NCBI RefSeq assembly: GCF_000005505.3
Contig: NC_016133.3
Span: 45,163,237 to 45,227,236, forward strand
DNA: 64,000 bases
Reading direction: 5' to 3'
Origin: Brachypodium distachyon
Taxonomy: Eukaryota > Streptophyta > Magnoliopsida > Poales > Poaceae
Position 1 is the stretch's first letter. Every line of letters begins with the position of its first letter. Positions 1-11,298 of this stretch are shown here, in pieces. The notes beneath the pieces are model-generated. The model saw nothing but the letters and a program-made list of their open reading frames with translations. It ran no database searches and was not told the origin of the DNA. The position numbers were made by a program, and so were the translations under genes.

Positions 1-182
1 GCACGAGGAGCGCACTCCCCCCGCAAGCGTCCTTCTAACACCCCAGCCACACGGAGGGCTTGAGCCACACCAGCGAGTCAATGTTAAGCGTCAAAAAGTT
101 AGGTGATCAGGATCATGCACTTAGCTGTCTGTTCTCGCACTTGGAACGCTTGCTGGAGGGGTGCGGCAAGCACGCCAAGGCA

Positions 183-545
183 GTGCACCCATCGGCACTA
201 GGCACTGATGGCATGCGTCACCATAGCGCCTCCACGGCAACCCTTGCCTTGGAACCGCCTGCTTGAGGGATGCGGTAGGAACGCTGTGGCGGGGCCGCCG
301 CCGGTGCCAAGCACGGGTGGCGGCACCACCACAGCATCTCCGCGGCAGCCCTCGCCCTAGAAACACCCTCTGGAGGGATGCAGCAGGGGCGCTGTGGCAA
401 TGCACCCATCGGTGCTGAGCACGGATGGAATGCACCACCACAGCGTCTCCGCGGCAACCCTCGCCTCGGAACTGCCTGGTGGAGGGATGCGACAAGGACG
501 CGATGGCGGTGCACCCATCGGCACTGAGCGCGGATGGCATGCACT
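183..545. repeat. Tandem repeat, unit about 109 bp, at least three and a half copies
   Basis: The marker string gcacccatcgg and its variants recur near 184, 401 and 511, with a diverged copy near 291, giving a period of about 108-110 bp. Each unit also holds a GGAGGGATGCGG-like string. The inverted counterpart in element B is at about 32860-33170. Confidence 0.75.
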
Positions 546-639
546 ACCATCGCGTCTCTGCGGCCTCCCTCACCTTTGTAGCCACCTCCTTGGCTTCGCT
601 CTGAGCTGCTCCATGGCCACCACGCCCCTTTATAGGCAC

Positions 640-815
640 GGTGAAGAATCTTGCCACCATGCGCGCCGAGTCACCGCGGCACACGTGGTGACACACTCCT
701 TGAAGTGCGGTAAGGGCCTTGCCACCATGCGCGCCAAGTCGTCGCGGCACACGTGGTGACTCCCCCCTGCAGCAGGAGCCTCGAAGTGCGGTGAGAACCT
801 TGAAGTGCGGTCGCT
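640..815. repeat. Tandem repeat, unit about 68 bp
   Basis: The string cttgccaccatgcgcgcc begins near 651 and again near 719, each followed by gcggcacacgtggtgac. A third partial unit carries gaagtgcggtgagaacc. Element B has the same array inverted at about 32590-32765. Confidence 0.7.
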
Positions 816-1470
816 ACGCACTACTGGGCACCACTAAATGACACCGCCCGTGAGCGGTCCACGAGCATCACAGTGCGCCCGATTCTGTCCTCGCCCTGCA
901 TGCCCGATTCTTACCGTGCCCAAGATGCTGCAATTTTTTTTCGAAATGCACGAAAAAGACGTAACATAGATAGAGCACAGATAACCCTCCTGCCTCCTAG
1001 CCCCTGGGCACAGAAGGGTCGATACCAAACTTGGGTGTGAGCACTTTTCCATTCCAGGACGCAGCTTCTGCGTGATGCGTGTTGCGGGGAGCCCGGCAAC
1101 GGCATGGCCCCGTGCCGGAGTAATCGGGCAGCGGGTTTTTATTTTCGAGGCTCCGGCAGCCCCCTGCTCACAACCAAGGATGGATCGAGACTTTTGTGCA
1201 CCTAAAGCAAGAGACAGAGGAAAAGCATGCAAATAATCGAGATAACTTAAAATTCAGAGGGAAGCACTTATCTTTATTCATAGAAACTAGCGGTTTACAA
1301 TCGGGGTTTGCCAGGCTACACTAGTTCAAGAGGCATGCTATCGGAGCATCACCTGTGGGTTGGGCTCCGCCGCTTCACGGGTAGAACTTGCGCAAGTGCT
1401 CAAGGTTCCAACTGTTTTGCACCGCCAAGCCTTATTCAGTTTCTAGCCGGACAGCCCCCGGCCTGGTTAC

Positions 1471-2560
1471 CTACACTACCCGGAAGCGGCCCTCCCATTT
1501 CGGAGCCAGCTTGTTCCCGACCTCCGTTCCTTGTATCCGGCACAGGACAAGGTCCCCGATCTCGAGCTCCCGGGGACGGACCCGCCTGTCATGGTAACGG
1601 CGGAGTCCCTGCTGGTAGCGTGCAGCGCGCACAGCAGCCCGGCATCGAAGTTTTTCGATGAAGTTTAGATCGTCAATCCTTTGCTCGTTTTGGCCATGGT
1701 TGCCGTATGCGCGTATCCGAGGGGATCCATCCTTGAGCTCGAGGGGCAGCACCGCTTGTGCCCCGTAGACAAGGGCGAAAGGAGTTTCGCCCCTTGCCCG
1801 GCTAGGTGTGGTCCTGATCGACCACAACACGGGCTGGAGTTCTTCAATCCAGTGCTGCCCGTGGCCTTTGAGTTTGTCAAAGGTTCACGTCTTGAGCCCC
1901 CGAACCACCTCTGCGTTGGCCCTCTCCGCTTTCCCGTTGCTCCTCGGGTGAGCAAAAGACGCGAAGTGGATCTTGGTACCCATGCCCTCGCAGTAGGCTT
2001 GGAACGCTATGCTTGTGAACTGTGTGCCGTTGTCGGTGATGATGCCATTGGGCACACCAAACCAGCACACGATGCCTTTGAAGAACTTGATGGCCGCCTG
2101 GGTGGTCACCTTCCGCACTGGTTCCACTTCTACCCACTTAGAGAACTTGTCGATGGCCACGAGCAGATACTCGTAGCTGCCGATTGCTCTCGGCAACTTG
2201 CCGATGATATCCAGCCTCCAGACCGCGAACGGCCAGGAGGATGGAATCACTTGCAGGGCCTGCGCCAGCTGGTTACTCTTCTTTGCGTGGAATTGGCATG
2301 CCTCGCATGTCTTGACCCGCTGCTCGGCATCGGCTAGCACTGTAGGCCAGTAGAAACTGTGCCGGAAAGCCTTGCCGGCCAGAGCCCGGGAGGCCACATG
2401 GTGTGAGCATGTGCCTCGATGTATCTCCTCTAGCAGCGCGCGCCCTTCGTCCTGGGGCACGCAGAGGAGCTTCACTCCGTTTGCACGCCTCCGGTGGAGG
2501 TTCCCGTCCACCAGTGCGTACATCTTGGCTTGCCGGGCTACACGCTGCAGCAACGTCATC
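1471..2560 (-). pseudogene. Integrase of element A
   Basis: This would encode the integrase that joins element cDNA to host DNA. The longest frame (2559-1885) shows the N-terminal zinc region with its closing CEACQF motif. It then shows the D,D,E core: LDIIGKLP with the first Asp, ITDNGTQF with the second, and KAERAN with the Glu. The following C-terminal part continues in another frame (1830-1471), with VRPRELEIGDLVLCRI and KLAPKWEGRFRV typical of the gypsy integrase tail. At least one frameshift separates the two, so the gene is dead. Element B retains only the end of the core and the tail, at about 31440-32047. Confidence 0.85.
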
Positions 2561-2792
2561 TTCTGGGAGGGCTTCTCCCTTCAGGTAGCGGGCGATATCC
2601 ACCACCCAAGGCGGGGTTTCGTTGCTATTGCATGCTGCCACGTCAGCGGCATGGACCTCCGCTGCTGCGGGGTTTCCTTCGGTTGCCGGTGGGGGGGGGT
2701 GGGGGGTTCCCCGGCAGCCGGCTTGGGGGCGACCGAAGGCGCAGTCTGCCTGTGCCAGAACACCCTCGCCGGAACCTTTCGGCGCTCCGCTG

Positions 2793-3455
2793 CTAACTTG
2801 GACAGCTTGTTAGCCGCAAAGTTATCCTTGCGCTTGACGTGCTCAAATCACAAACCTTGAACTTGCGTTCCAGCTTGCAGACTTCATCCACGTACGCTGC
2901 CATCTGTGGGCAGTCGTAGTCCTTGTTAATCTGGTTGATCATGAGTTGGGAGTCCCCGCGAACAACCAGGCGCTTGATTTCCAGGGCGATTGCCGCTCGC
3001 AACCCCGCGAGCAACCCTTCATACTCCGCCATGTTGTTGGTGGAGTTGGGGAAGTCGAGCTGGATGACAAACTTCAGCTGATCCCCCGTTGGTGATTCGA
3101 TGACGACTTTGGCGCCAGCCCCCTGCAGGCTGAACGCGCCGTCGAAGTACAGGACCCAATGGCCTTTGTCCAGCTTGCCGGGCAGGCTGGTCTCCGGCCC
3201 TTCTTCTTCTACGCCCGTCGAAGTCCACTCTACCACGAAATCAGCCAGAGCCGCACTCTTGATGCTCTTGGTGTTGGTGAAGTGCAGATCGAACTCTGAC
3301 AACTCCATCCTCCACTCGACCACCCTTCCGGTGGCTTCGCGGTTGGTGAGGGCTCGCTCGAGGCAAAATCCAAACACCATCGTGACGCTGTGCGCCTGGA
3401 AGTACTGGCGCAGCTTGCGTGATGCAAGCAAAATCCCCAGCAAGAGACTCTGCAC
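2793..3455 (-). pseudogene. RNase H region of element A
   Basis: An open frame of about 220 codons covers the end of the RT-linked RNase H ([17 protein letters not shown], then [11 protein letters not shown]) and a second RNase H-like domain. The second domain shows WVLYFDGAFS with a candidate first acidic residue, NNMAEYEGLLAGL with a Glu and VVRGDSQLMINQI with an Asp. Having two RNase H-like domains in series is a feature of Tat-type gypsy elements. The frame breaks before the integrase. Element B has lost most of the second domain. Confidence 0.8.
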
Positions 3456-3637
3456 TTGCGGGTACGCGTGCGAGCGTCGCGCAACACCGTGCTGACGAAG
3501 TATACCGGGTGCTGCACGAGCCGCTGGTGCGATGCCGACGCCGCCGGTTCAACGGCAGTCCCCGGGTCCGAGGCGGTTGTCCGGGCTGGCTCAGCCCCCC
3601 GCCCCGCATCCTCAGCCCCCGTGGGGTCTTCTTCCCT

Positions 3638-4480
3638 CTAGGCAACTAGCGCCGAGCTGACCACTTGGTCAGTCGCCGCTAGGTAGAGTAGCAGCGGCTC
3701 GCCCGACTTGGGGGCGACGAGGATCGGCGGTGACTTTAGGTACTTCTTGAGATCCTGGAACGCCGCCTCAGCCTCGGGGGTCCAGTCGATCGGGCCCTTC
3801 TTCTTCATTACCTTGAAGAAAGGCAGGCCGCGTTCGCCCAGCCTCGAGATGAAACGCCCTAGCACGGCCACACAGCCGTTGAGGCGTTGCATGTCCTTCA
3901 CCTTGCGAGGAGCCTCCATTTTCTCGATAGCCTCTATCTTCTATGGGTTGGCTTGAATCCCCCTGTGTGAAGCCAAGAAACCTAGAAGCTGTCCCGAGTC
4001 TACACCAAAGGTGCATTTCTCGGGGTTCAACTTGAGCTTGATCCTGTGGAGGTTATCAAACATTTTCGGCAGGTCATCAATCAGCGAGTCCCCACGCTTT
4101 GATTTGATGACGATATCGTCCATGTAGGCCTCTACATTCTGGCCTAGCTGGGGTCCCGAACACTCGTGCAATGCACGCTGGAATGTTGAGCCTGCGTTCT
4201 TCAACCCGAAAGGCATGCACGTATAGAAGTAGCAGCCAAACGGGGTGATGAATGCTGTTTTCTCCTCGTCTTCGACTGCCATCTTAATTTGATGGTAGCT
4301 GTAAAAAGCGTCCAAAAAACACACTACCGGCAGTGGAATCTACTATTTGATCAATGCGAGGTACAGGGAAAGGATCTTTAGAACACGCACGGTTAAGATC
4401 AGTAAAATCTACACACATGCGAAGTTTATTCTCCCCCTTGGGTACTACTACAGGGTTAGCTAACCAAGTAGGGTACAATA
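3638..4480 (-). pseudogene. Reverse transcriptase of element A
   Basis: Three overlapping minus-strand frames together read as a gypsy reverse transcriptase. The order is RMCVDFTDLNRAC with PVPRIDQIVDSTAG (4478-4284), DAFYSYHQIKMA with FGLKNAGSTFQRA and the catalytic AYMDDIVIKS (4324-3941), and then [15 protein letters not shown] and [17 protein letters not shown] (3919-3638), which opens the RNase H linker. Frameshifts lie near 4300 and 3930. The frame upstream to 4782 is the degraded protease-RT linker, cut off by the solo LTR. Confidence 0.85.
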
Positions 4481-4782
4481 CTTTCCTGATAGCTCCCGCA
4501 ATTTAAGCTTGTCCACTTCTTGCTTGATGAAATCTTTGCGCTCCTGTGCTTGTCGGCGGATCTTCTGCTTGACGGGGCGGGCGTCCAGACGCACCGCGAG
4601 TCGATGCTCGATCACCTCCCTAGGGACTCCGGGGAGGTCCGATGGTTCCCAAGCGAATACGCCGGCGTTCTCCCGGAGGAAAGTGATGAGGGCGCTTTCC
4701 TATTTGGTAGTGAGGTACGCACCGACGGTGACGGTGCGCTCCTCATTGCCGGCTCGGAGGGGCAGCTTCTTCACCTTGGCGG

Positions 4783-7700
4783 TGTAACATCCCAAAAATT
4801 CAAACCTTTACATGTGCATTGCATCCATGAGCATCCTGACACAATTGCATGTTTGAATTCAAATTTTGAATCACAAAAGACTTTAAGAGATTTTGTTTAC
4901 ATCCCTGTAACCTTTGGATTTTCAAACCAATAGGGTTGATGTATAAAAAGGGTTTAATGCATATATGAGCTATCCCATAATTTTTGGATAATTATTTGGA
5001 GTTGAAAAAGTATTTTATTTAAATGGATATATAGCCCTAAGGGCATTTATAGGGCAAATGTATTTTTATATATTTTATTTTGAAGAGAAACTGCTTCCAA
5101 AATATGTATCATGGTAGAAAATGATTTTACAAATTTTCTGGAATTCATTTGGACCAATTTGGAGTTCAAACTCAAAAGATATCAAAGAAATGGGAAAAAC
5201 AGAAAAAGAAAAGGTCTAAAAGAAAAAAAAAGGGGGGTAAACGGACCGGCCCGGCCGAATTGGGCCGAACCGGCCCAACTCCCCCGCGCGCGCCACAGCC
5301 CAGCTGGCCCAGCCGCCCGCTCGCGCGCGCCCGAGCCACCGACAGGTGGGGCCCACCTGTCGGGGTCGTCCCCTACCTCGGGCAGGCGCCCGAAATCGCG
5401 CCGCCGTCCCCGCGCGTGACCGCCGCGCGCCATCACCGGGATCCGCCCCTCCCGACCTTCCCGAACCGAGCCGCTCGCGTCCCTTTAAAGCCCCGGCTTC
5501 CCCCATCTTTTCCCCTCTGTTTGCCCGCACCCGCACGCCCCCACGCCGCCGGTTTTCGTTGCCGGAGTTCGCCCGCGCCGCCGCCGTTCTCGCGCCGCGC
5601 CGACCACGCCGGTGAGCCCTCGCGCACGAGTCTTCAAATTTCCGGAGCCCCTCGCGCTTGCGCACGTTTTGACACGCTCGATTTGTTGTTTGATGCACCG
5701 TAGCGCCGCCCCCGTCACCGCCCGAAGCTTCGCCGGAGCCCGCGCTCGCCGCCCGCTCGTCTCCGACCTCGGCGAGGCCCCCGACCTCCCGACGCCGCAC
5801 CGACCCCGTCCCCGTCTCCGCCGTGCCGCGCCGCGCCGACCCCGGCCATCCCCGCGTCGCCCGCGTCGCCGGAGCACCCCGCGCCGCCGCCGCCCGTGCC
5901 GCGCCGTCGCCGGAGAAGGTCGCCGGAACCCTAGGTAAGCCCGAGAGTCCCCGTCCGTCCGATCGTGATCAACGGTCCAGATTAGATCCCGATTTTTTTT
6001 CATTTAACCAAACCGGTACCAACGAATAGGAATGCGCCACGTGGCACCCGAGTTATAAAATAAAAATGTAATTTTATTTCCCCGGATTAATAAAAGGCAT
6101 TTTTGCAGATAGGCCCCTGTAACTTCAAATGATCACAACTTTAAATCTGTTTGGCCAAATTTAGTGATCCACACCTTTTTGGAATCCTTAGGAAATGTAG
6201 AATCTTTTGGCACTGTCCAAATTCAAATTTGAATATTTGAATCACATTCAAATTACAGACTAGGTTTTTATGCCATTTAAATCATAGCTAATTATTTAGA
6301 AGTCCTTTTTGAATGAAACCAGTGCCCAAAATTTCGTTTTAATGTCCTCTGTCCAATGGGGTAGAGAAATAAATATTATGAATTAAATTGTTTTGCAGAT
6401 GCAAATAAAACCTCATTTTAGGTTTTAAACCCTAGCTTTTGCTTTTTCTTAAAAACCCTAATTACATGTGTTTAATTCTCAAGGCATTGGATCAGCAGAT
6501 CACCCAAATAAAATAAACCAAACTCATGTCACATGTTTTGCATCGCATCATGGCATACATATTCTTTTGTCATGTTTGTATTGTGTGTTTATGTGTGTGT
6601 ATATGTTTGTTGATGGTATAGTATTCTCGGAGAGCGAACCTTGCGATTGTGACGAGTGTTTGAACTCCAACTACTATCAAGGCAAGTTCACTTTGATCAT
6701 ATACCCATTATTTTATTATGCACTAGATTTTTATTAGTTGCGTTGTCAGGATTATTATTGTATCTATGCTAGCTATGATCTGTCCTAGTAGTATAGGATA
6801 CCTTTGCCATGACTTCACCACCAATTGCCATCGTAGTAGTAAGAGGCTATGCTATGATAATATACGAGGGTGGTATTATTACAAATATGATACTATTGAA
6901 TTACAATATGATCTTCCTAGTGTATGGCAAAACAAGTAATTCAATGAATCGTCCTGGGTGGGCTGCTTTGAGTTTTCGGATGTCGTGACGTTAGGTCCAT
7001 TTCTATGGGGCGCGCTGAGTCGTCTCTCCGTGTGATTCGGGAGCGTCCATGGTCGCCTCCCCGTGCGATTCGGGGAGCGCCTGCGTCACAATGTGGGATG
7101 CCACCCGGGATAACCAGAGACTGGACTAGTTTCCTGTTTAGTAGCTTCCAGTACAACCACATGGTATTATGGGCTCTGCCAGGATGGATGTAAGAAATAT
7201 GAACCCGGATCCGAGGTGACATCGGTATGTAGCAGTGTAGGTGGGGGCGCGTCCCTCAGGTGGTTTGGGGGAATATGTTCTGAAAAAGGTGGGGGAAAGT
7301 CTCACTCATTCCAATTTCCTAATAAAATGAATGGTTTGAACTGGGTAGGAGCATTGATGTTTCTACTCAATGTGCCTAGGTTAATAGGAGCATGGGTGTT
7401 TCTACCCAGTGTCCAATAGAATTCAAAACTATTTGTCTAAAAATGATAGGATTTGAACAATGATGCTTTTATGCAAAATAGCCAAACCCCACTTAGCCAA
7501 ACTATGCATGTACTTGGTAGGTCCTTTATAACTCTAGTGAGCTTGCCAATACATTCAAATGTATTGACCACGTAGTGGCTGCAATTAATAATGCAGGTGG
7601 GTCCGACGATGAGTGAGGCTCGTCGTTTTGTCATGGGTCATGTGCTTACATTCCAACATGCTCTCTCCTCTGGGGGTAGATGAGGCCCTTTTACTCTACT

Positions 7701-7941
7701 TTTCCGCTGCAGCTTCATGATACATTGTTGTCATGGTTTTGAACATTATTTGTTTATACTGGCCCAAGAGGTCATGCAAGTTTGTAAGTACAATTTAAGT
7801 TCTGGATGATACGATGTAATAAAGTACATTTGACCTTTGTATCTTGGTATTACATCTTGAACTGTGTGTGCTAGTGAGTCGATCCAGGGACTAGCACAAG
7901 TAAGCACAGAGATCGAACCCCTGTGAAGGGGGATCGCTTCA
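4783..7941 (+). mobile_element. Solo LTR of a Ty3/gypsy family, 3159 bp
   Basis: It begins TGTAACATCCC and ends GGATCGCTTCA, so it has TG...CA termini. It is flanked by GGCGG on both sides (4778-4782 and 7942-7946). Outside it, element A resumes at exactly the point predicted by element B (compare 29735-29790). The LTR holds an A/T-rich first part, a GC-rich middle (about 5230-5940, with many spurious ORFs) and an A/T-rich end. Related LTRs lie at 8347, 14227 and 23485. A related element has a tRNA-Met primer site directly after this LTR end (10681). No internal region is present, so it is most simply the product of LTR-LTR recombination. Confidence 0.9.
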
Positions 7942-7946
7942 GGCGG

Positions 7947-8346
7947 TCTCCTCCTTGAGCTTGTGGCCCTTGCCGGGGCGTGACTTCGAGCCTGCGCCTC
8001 CCCCGGCAAGCTCCTGCGGGGTAGCGCGGGCCTTCTTTGCTGTGGGACCATTCCCCGGCAGCGAGCCTTTATCCCCGGCAACGTCTTCGTCACCGGAGTC
8101 GGCTGCGGCGGTGGCCTTGACGACCTTGCCTACACACTAGGCTGCGTCCTTGAGATTGCACCTGATGGAAAGGACGCCGTACGTGGACGGCATCTTCATC
8201 ACGCCATAGGCGCAATGAGTCGCCGCCATGAACTTGATCAGCGCCGGCCGACCAAGGATCCCGTTGTAGGGCAGTGGGGTGTGCGCCACATCGAACAGTA
8301 GGTGCTCGGTCCTGAATGCTTCCCTGGACCCGAAGGAAACCCGAAG
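7947..8346 (-). pseudogene. Protease C-terminal part of element A
   Basis: The minus-strand frame 8345-8137 reads EHLLFDVAHTPLPYNGILGR followed by ALIKFMAATHCAYGVMKMP. Element B has the same segment at 29402-29560. This lies just after the retroviral-type protease and before the reverse transcriptase. It is bounded on one side by the solo LTR and on the other by element C, so it is an island of element A between two insertions. Confidence 0.8.
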
Positions 8347-10678
8347 GTAACATCCAAAAAATTTCAAACTTTTACATGTCCATTGCATCCATAAGCATCA
8401 TGCCACAATTGCATATTTGGATTCAAATTTTGAATTTCAAAAAGGCTATGAAAAGATTTTATTTCAATTTAAACCCTAGGGTTTACACCCATTTGAGCTT
8501 CGGACCTTCAAGCCAATAGGGTTTATTTATAAAAGGGGTTTATTGCATAAATGAGCTATCCCATAATTTTTGGATGATTATTTGGAGTTGAAAAACTATT
8601 TTTATCTGATTAGTTATATAGCCCTAAAGGCATTTATAGGGCAAATGTATTTTTAGATATTTTATTTTGAGGGGAAATTACTCCCAAAAGTTGAATCATG
8701 GTAAAACATGATTTTAGAAATTTTCTGAAATTTATTTGGGCCAATTTGGAGTTCAAAATCAAAAGATATCAAAGAATTGAGAAAAAGGGAAAAAGAAAAG
8801 GCTAAAAGAAAAAAGAAGAAGAATAAAACCGGACTGGCCCGGCCAAATGGGCCGAATCGGCCCAGCTCCGCACGAACCGACCGAGCCAGACCGGCCCAGC
8901 CACGCGCGCGCGCCTGCAACCATTGACAGGTGGGCCCCACCTGTCAGGGCTTTCTTCCCCGGAAGGAAAGCGCCCGTGCCGCCCGCCTTGTCCGCGCCGG
9001 ACTCCCTGCCGCCGCATTCTCGGGGACTCGTCCATCCCGACCTTCCCGAAGCGAGCCAAATTGGTCCAAATAAATTCCAAAAAATTTGTAAAATCATGTT
9101 TTATCATGATTCAACTTTTGGGAGCAATTCCTCTTCAAAAGAAAATATATAACAATACCTTTGCCCTATGAATGCTTTTAGGGCTATATAACTATTTACA
9201 TAAAATAGTTTTTCAACTCCAAATAATTATCCAAAAATTATGGGATAGCTTATTTATGCAATAAACCCTTTTTATAAATAAACCCTATTGGTTTGAAGAT
9301 CCAAAGATTAAATGGGTGTAAACCCTAGGGTTTAAATTGAAATAAAAACCTATTAAAAGCCTTTTGAGATTCAAATTTGAATTCAAATATGCAATTGTGG
9401 CATGATGCTCATGGATGCATTGCACATGTGAAAGTTTGAAATTTTGGGATGTTATAATATGAAATGATGAAGTGGAGTGATTTTGGATACTTGGCAAAAC
9501 AACCCTAATGAACCATCCTGGGTGGACTGCTTTGAGATTTTGAGATATTATGCGATGTCAGGTCCATTTCTATGGGTCCCTTTGAGTCGAGTCTCCGTGG
9601 ATTCGGAGATGGATCGTCCATGGACGTCTCTTCCATGGATTTGGGGAGCGCTTGCGTCGCAAATGTGGAATGCCACCTGGGGTATCAGAGACTGGACTGG
9701 TTTCCTGTTTAGTAGCTTCCGGTACAACCACAAGCTAATATGGGCTCTGGCTGGATGGAGTAAGAAATATGAACCCAGATCCGAGGGATTGTACCGAGGT
9801 AGTTGTGTAGGTGGGAGCGCGGGTCCCTCGGGTGGTTTGGGTGAATATGTTCTGAAAATTCTTGAAGTCGATGCCGTTGGTACTCCACCCGGAGGCCAGT
9901 AAGGGATTAACACGTCGATTTCTTGTGGGGAATGTGTACAACCTCTCGAGAGTGTCAAACTAAGTACTTAGCGGTGTCCCCGGTTACGGACAATTATGAG
10001 CAACTAGATATTGGGGCTGTAAGGAAGGTCTCACTCATTCAAATTTCTTAAATAAAACGAATGGTTTGAACAAGGTAGGGGCACTTGATGTATCTACTCA
10101 ATGTGCTCTAGGTTAATAGAAGCATGGGTGTTTCTATCCCATGTCCATTAGTCAACAATATTGTAACATTCAATTGTAGTAGAATAAACTATGTTTTGCT
10201 ACCACGCCATAAAGCCTGAACCCCACTATACCTCAATTGCATATATTTGGTAGGATCTGTTATAACTTTCAGGTGAACTTGCCAATACATTCAATGTATG
10301 GACCACGTAGTGGTTGCAATCAATAGTGCAGGTGAACCTGACGAAGAGTGAGGTTCGTCGATCTTCTTTGGGTCATGTGCTTACATTCCAACATGCTCTC
10401 TCCTCTGGGAGTAGTTGAGACCCATTTGCTCCACCTTTTCCGCTGCCGTTTGTGAAATATTTTTATGATATTTTGGAACTCTATTTGTATTGCTGACCCA
10501 AGGGGTTATGCAAGTTTTTAAGTATTGTTAAGTTCTTGATGATACGATTTAATAAAGTACTTTTGACCTTTGTATCTTGATATTACATTCTGAAACTGTG
10601 TGTGCTAGTGAGTCGATCCAGGGACTAGCACAAATAAGCACAGAGATCGAACCCTGTACAGAGGGGGGGATCGCTTCA
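8347..10678 (+). repeat. 5' LTR of element C, with an internal inverted block
   Basis: Bases 8347 to about 9050 match the start of the solo LTR at 4783. About 9057-9457 is the same LTR start in reverse orientation, ending in the reverse complement of TAACATCCCAAAA. From about 9500 to 10678 it matches the end of the solo LTR in the forward orientation, closing with GATCGCTTCA. The first base of the expected TGTAACATCC appears changed (GGTAACATCC). Confidence 0.8.
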
Positions 10679-10680
10679 GA

Positions 10681-10692
10681 TGGTATCAGAGC
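10681..10692 (+). other. Primer binding site of element C (tRNA-Met type)
   Basis: TGGTATCAGAGC lies two bases after the LTR end. This is the usual plant retrotransposon site for priming minus-strand DNA synthesis by initiator tRNA-Met. Confidence 0.9.
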
Positions 10693-11298
10693 ATTGTGTT
10701 GCCTGTAGGTTCGTGACCCTTAGATTGGAATTACCTTATTAGCTACCTATTTACCAAACTAAAATTATTTTTGAAAACTCTCATATTCTATCCTCGTTCA
10801 GTTCTTTCACTCTCTCATCCAGTTTTGAAGGTTTTCAAACATCGAAACAAGCATACTTAGTCACGGTAGACGTAATTTGTGAGCTGTCACTTTTGGATTT
10901 ATTGATGGCCACAAATAATACTAGTAAATTATTTTGGATAAAAAAAACTTTGTTCGGTTGCTTTTTAAACTTCTTTTCCTGGGCTTGGATGCCTGAACTA
11001 TGTCATTTGCTTGCTGGATCTTACTTGGTTGGTGATTGCTATGCCTTACTTGCCTGCTATTGGGTTAAGTTTCTTTTAGACCCCATCTGTCTATCTTCTC
11101 ATCTATGCTATCCTAAACAGATGCCTCCAAGATGTACCCCCAACAACAACAGATCACACACCACCAGCAACAGTGACAACCATTGACCAGTTAATGTGCA
11201 GACTCTGCTGGCAACTCAGACTCAATTTTTCCAGTTGGTAACCCAGCAGATGACCAGCCACCAGAACATTGACCAGAATAACCAACACCCCAACCCAC
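10693..11298 (+). pseudogene. 5' leader and gag N-terminus of element C, truncated
   Basis: A non-coding leader is followed by a probable gag start near 11121. The protein opens MPPRCTP and then becomes Asn/Gln-rich with a LATQTQFFQLVTQQM stretch, as in plant gypsy gag N-termini. A stop near 11185 and the copia LTR at 11299 end it. No further gag of element C is found. Confidence 0.6.

Larger units (their letters stand above)
1..1300 (-). other. Non-coding 3' tail of element A
   Basis: This stretch follows the integrase stop of element A and mirrors 32048-33290 of element B in inverted orientation. It holds no gene. It contains two tandem-repeat arrays, described separately. ORFs on both strands here are low-complexity readings of the GC-rich repeats. 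Confidence 0.7.

Noticed and set aside
1681..2337. 218-codon plus-strand ORF
   Set aside because: It is the antisense of the element A integrase core, which has recognisable D,D,E motifs on the minus strand.
5149..5940. Several GC-rich ORFs up to 194 codons
   Set aside because: They lie within an LTR and are Arg/Pro/Ala-rich low-complexity frames on both strands. The same holds for 14592-15387 in the related LTR.
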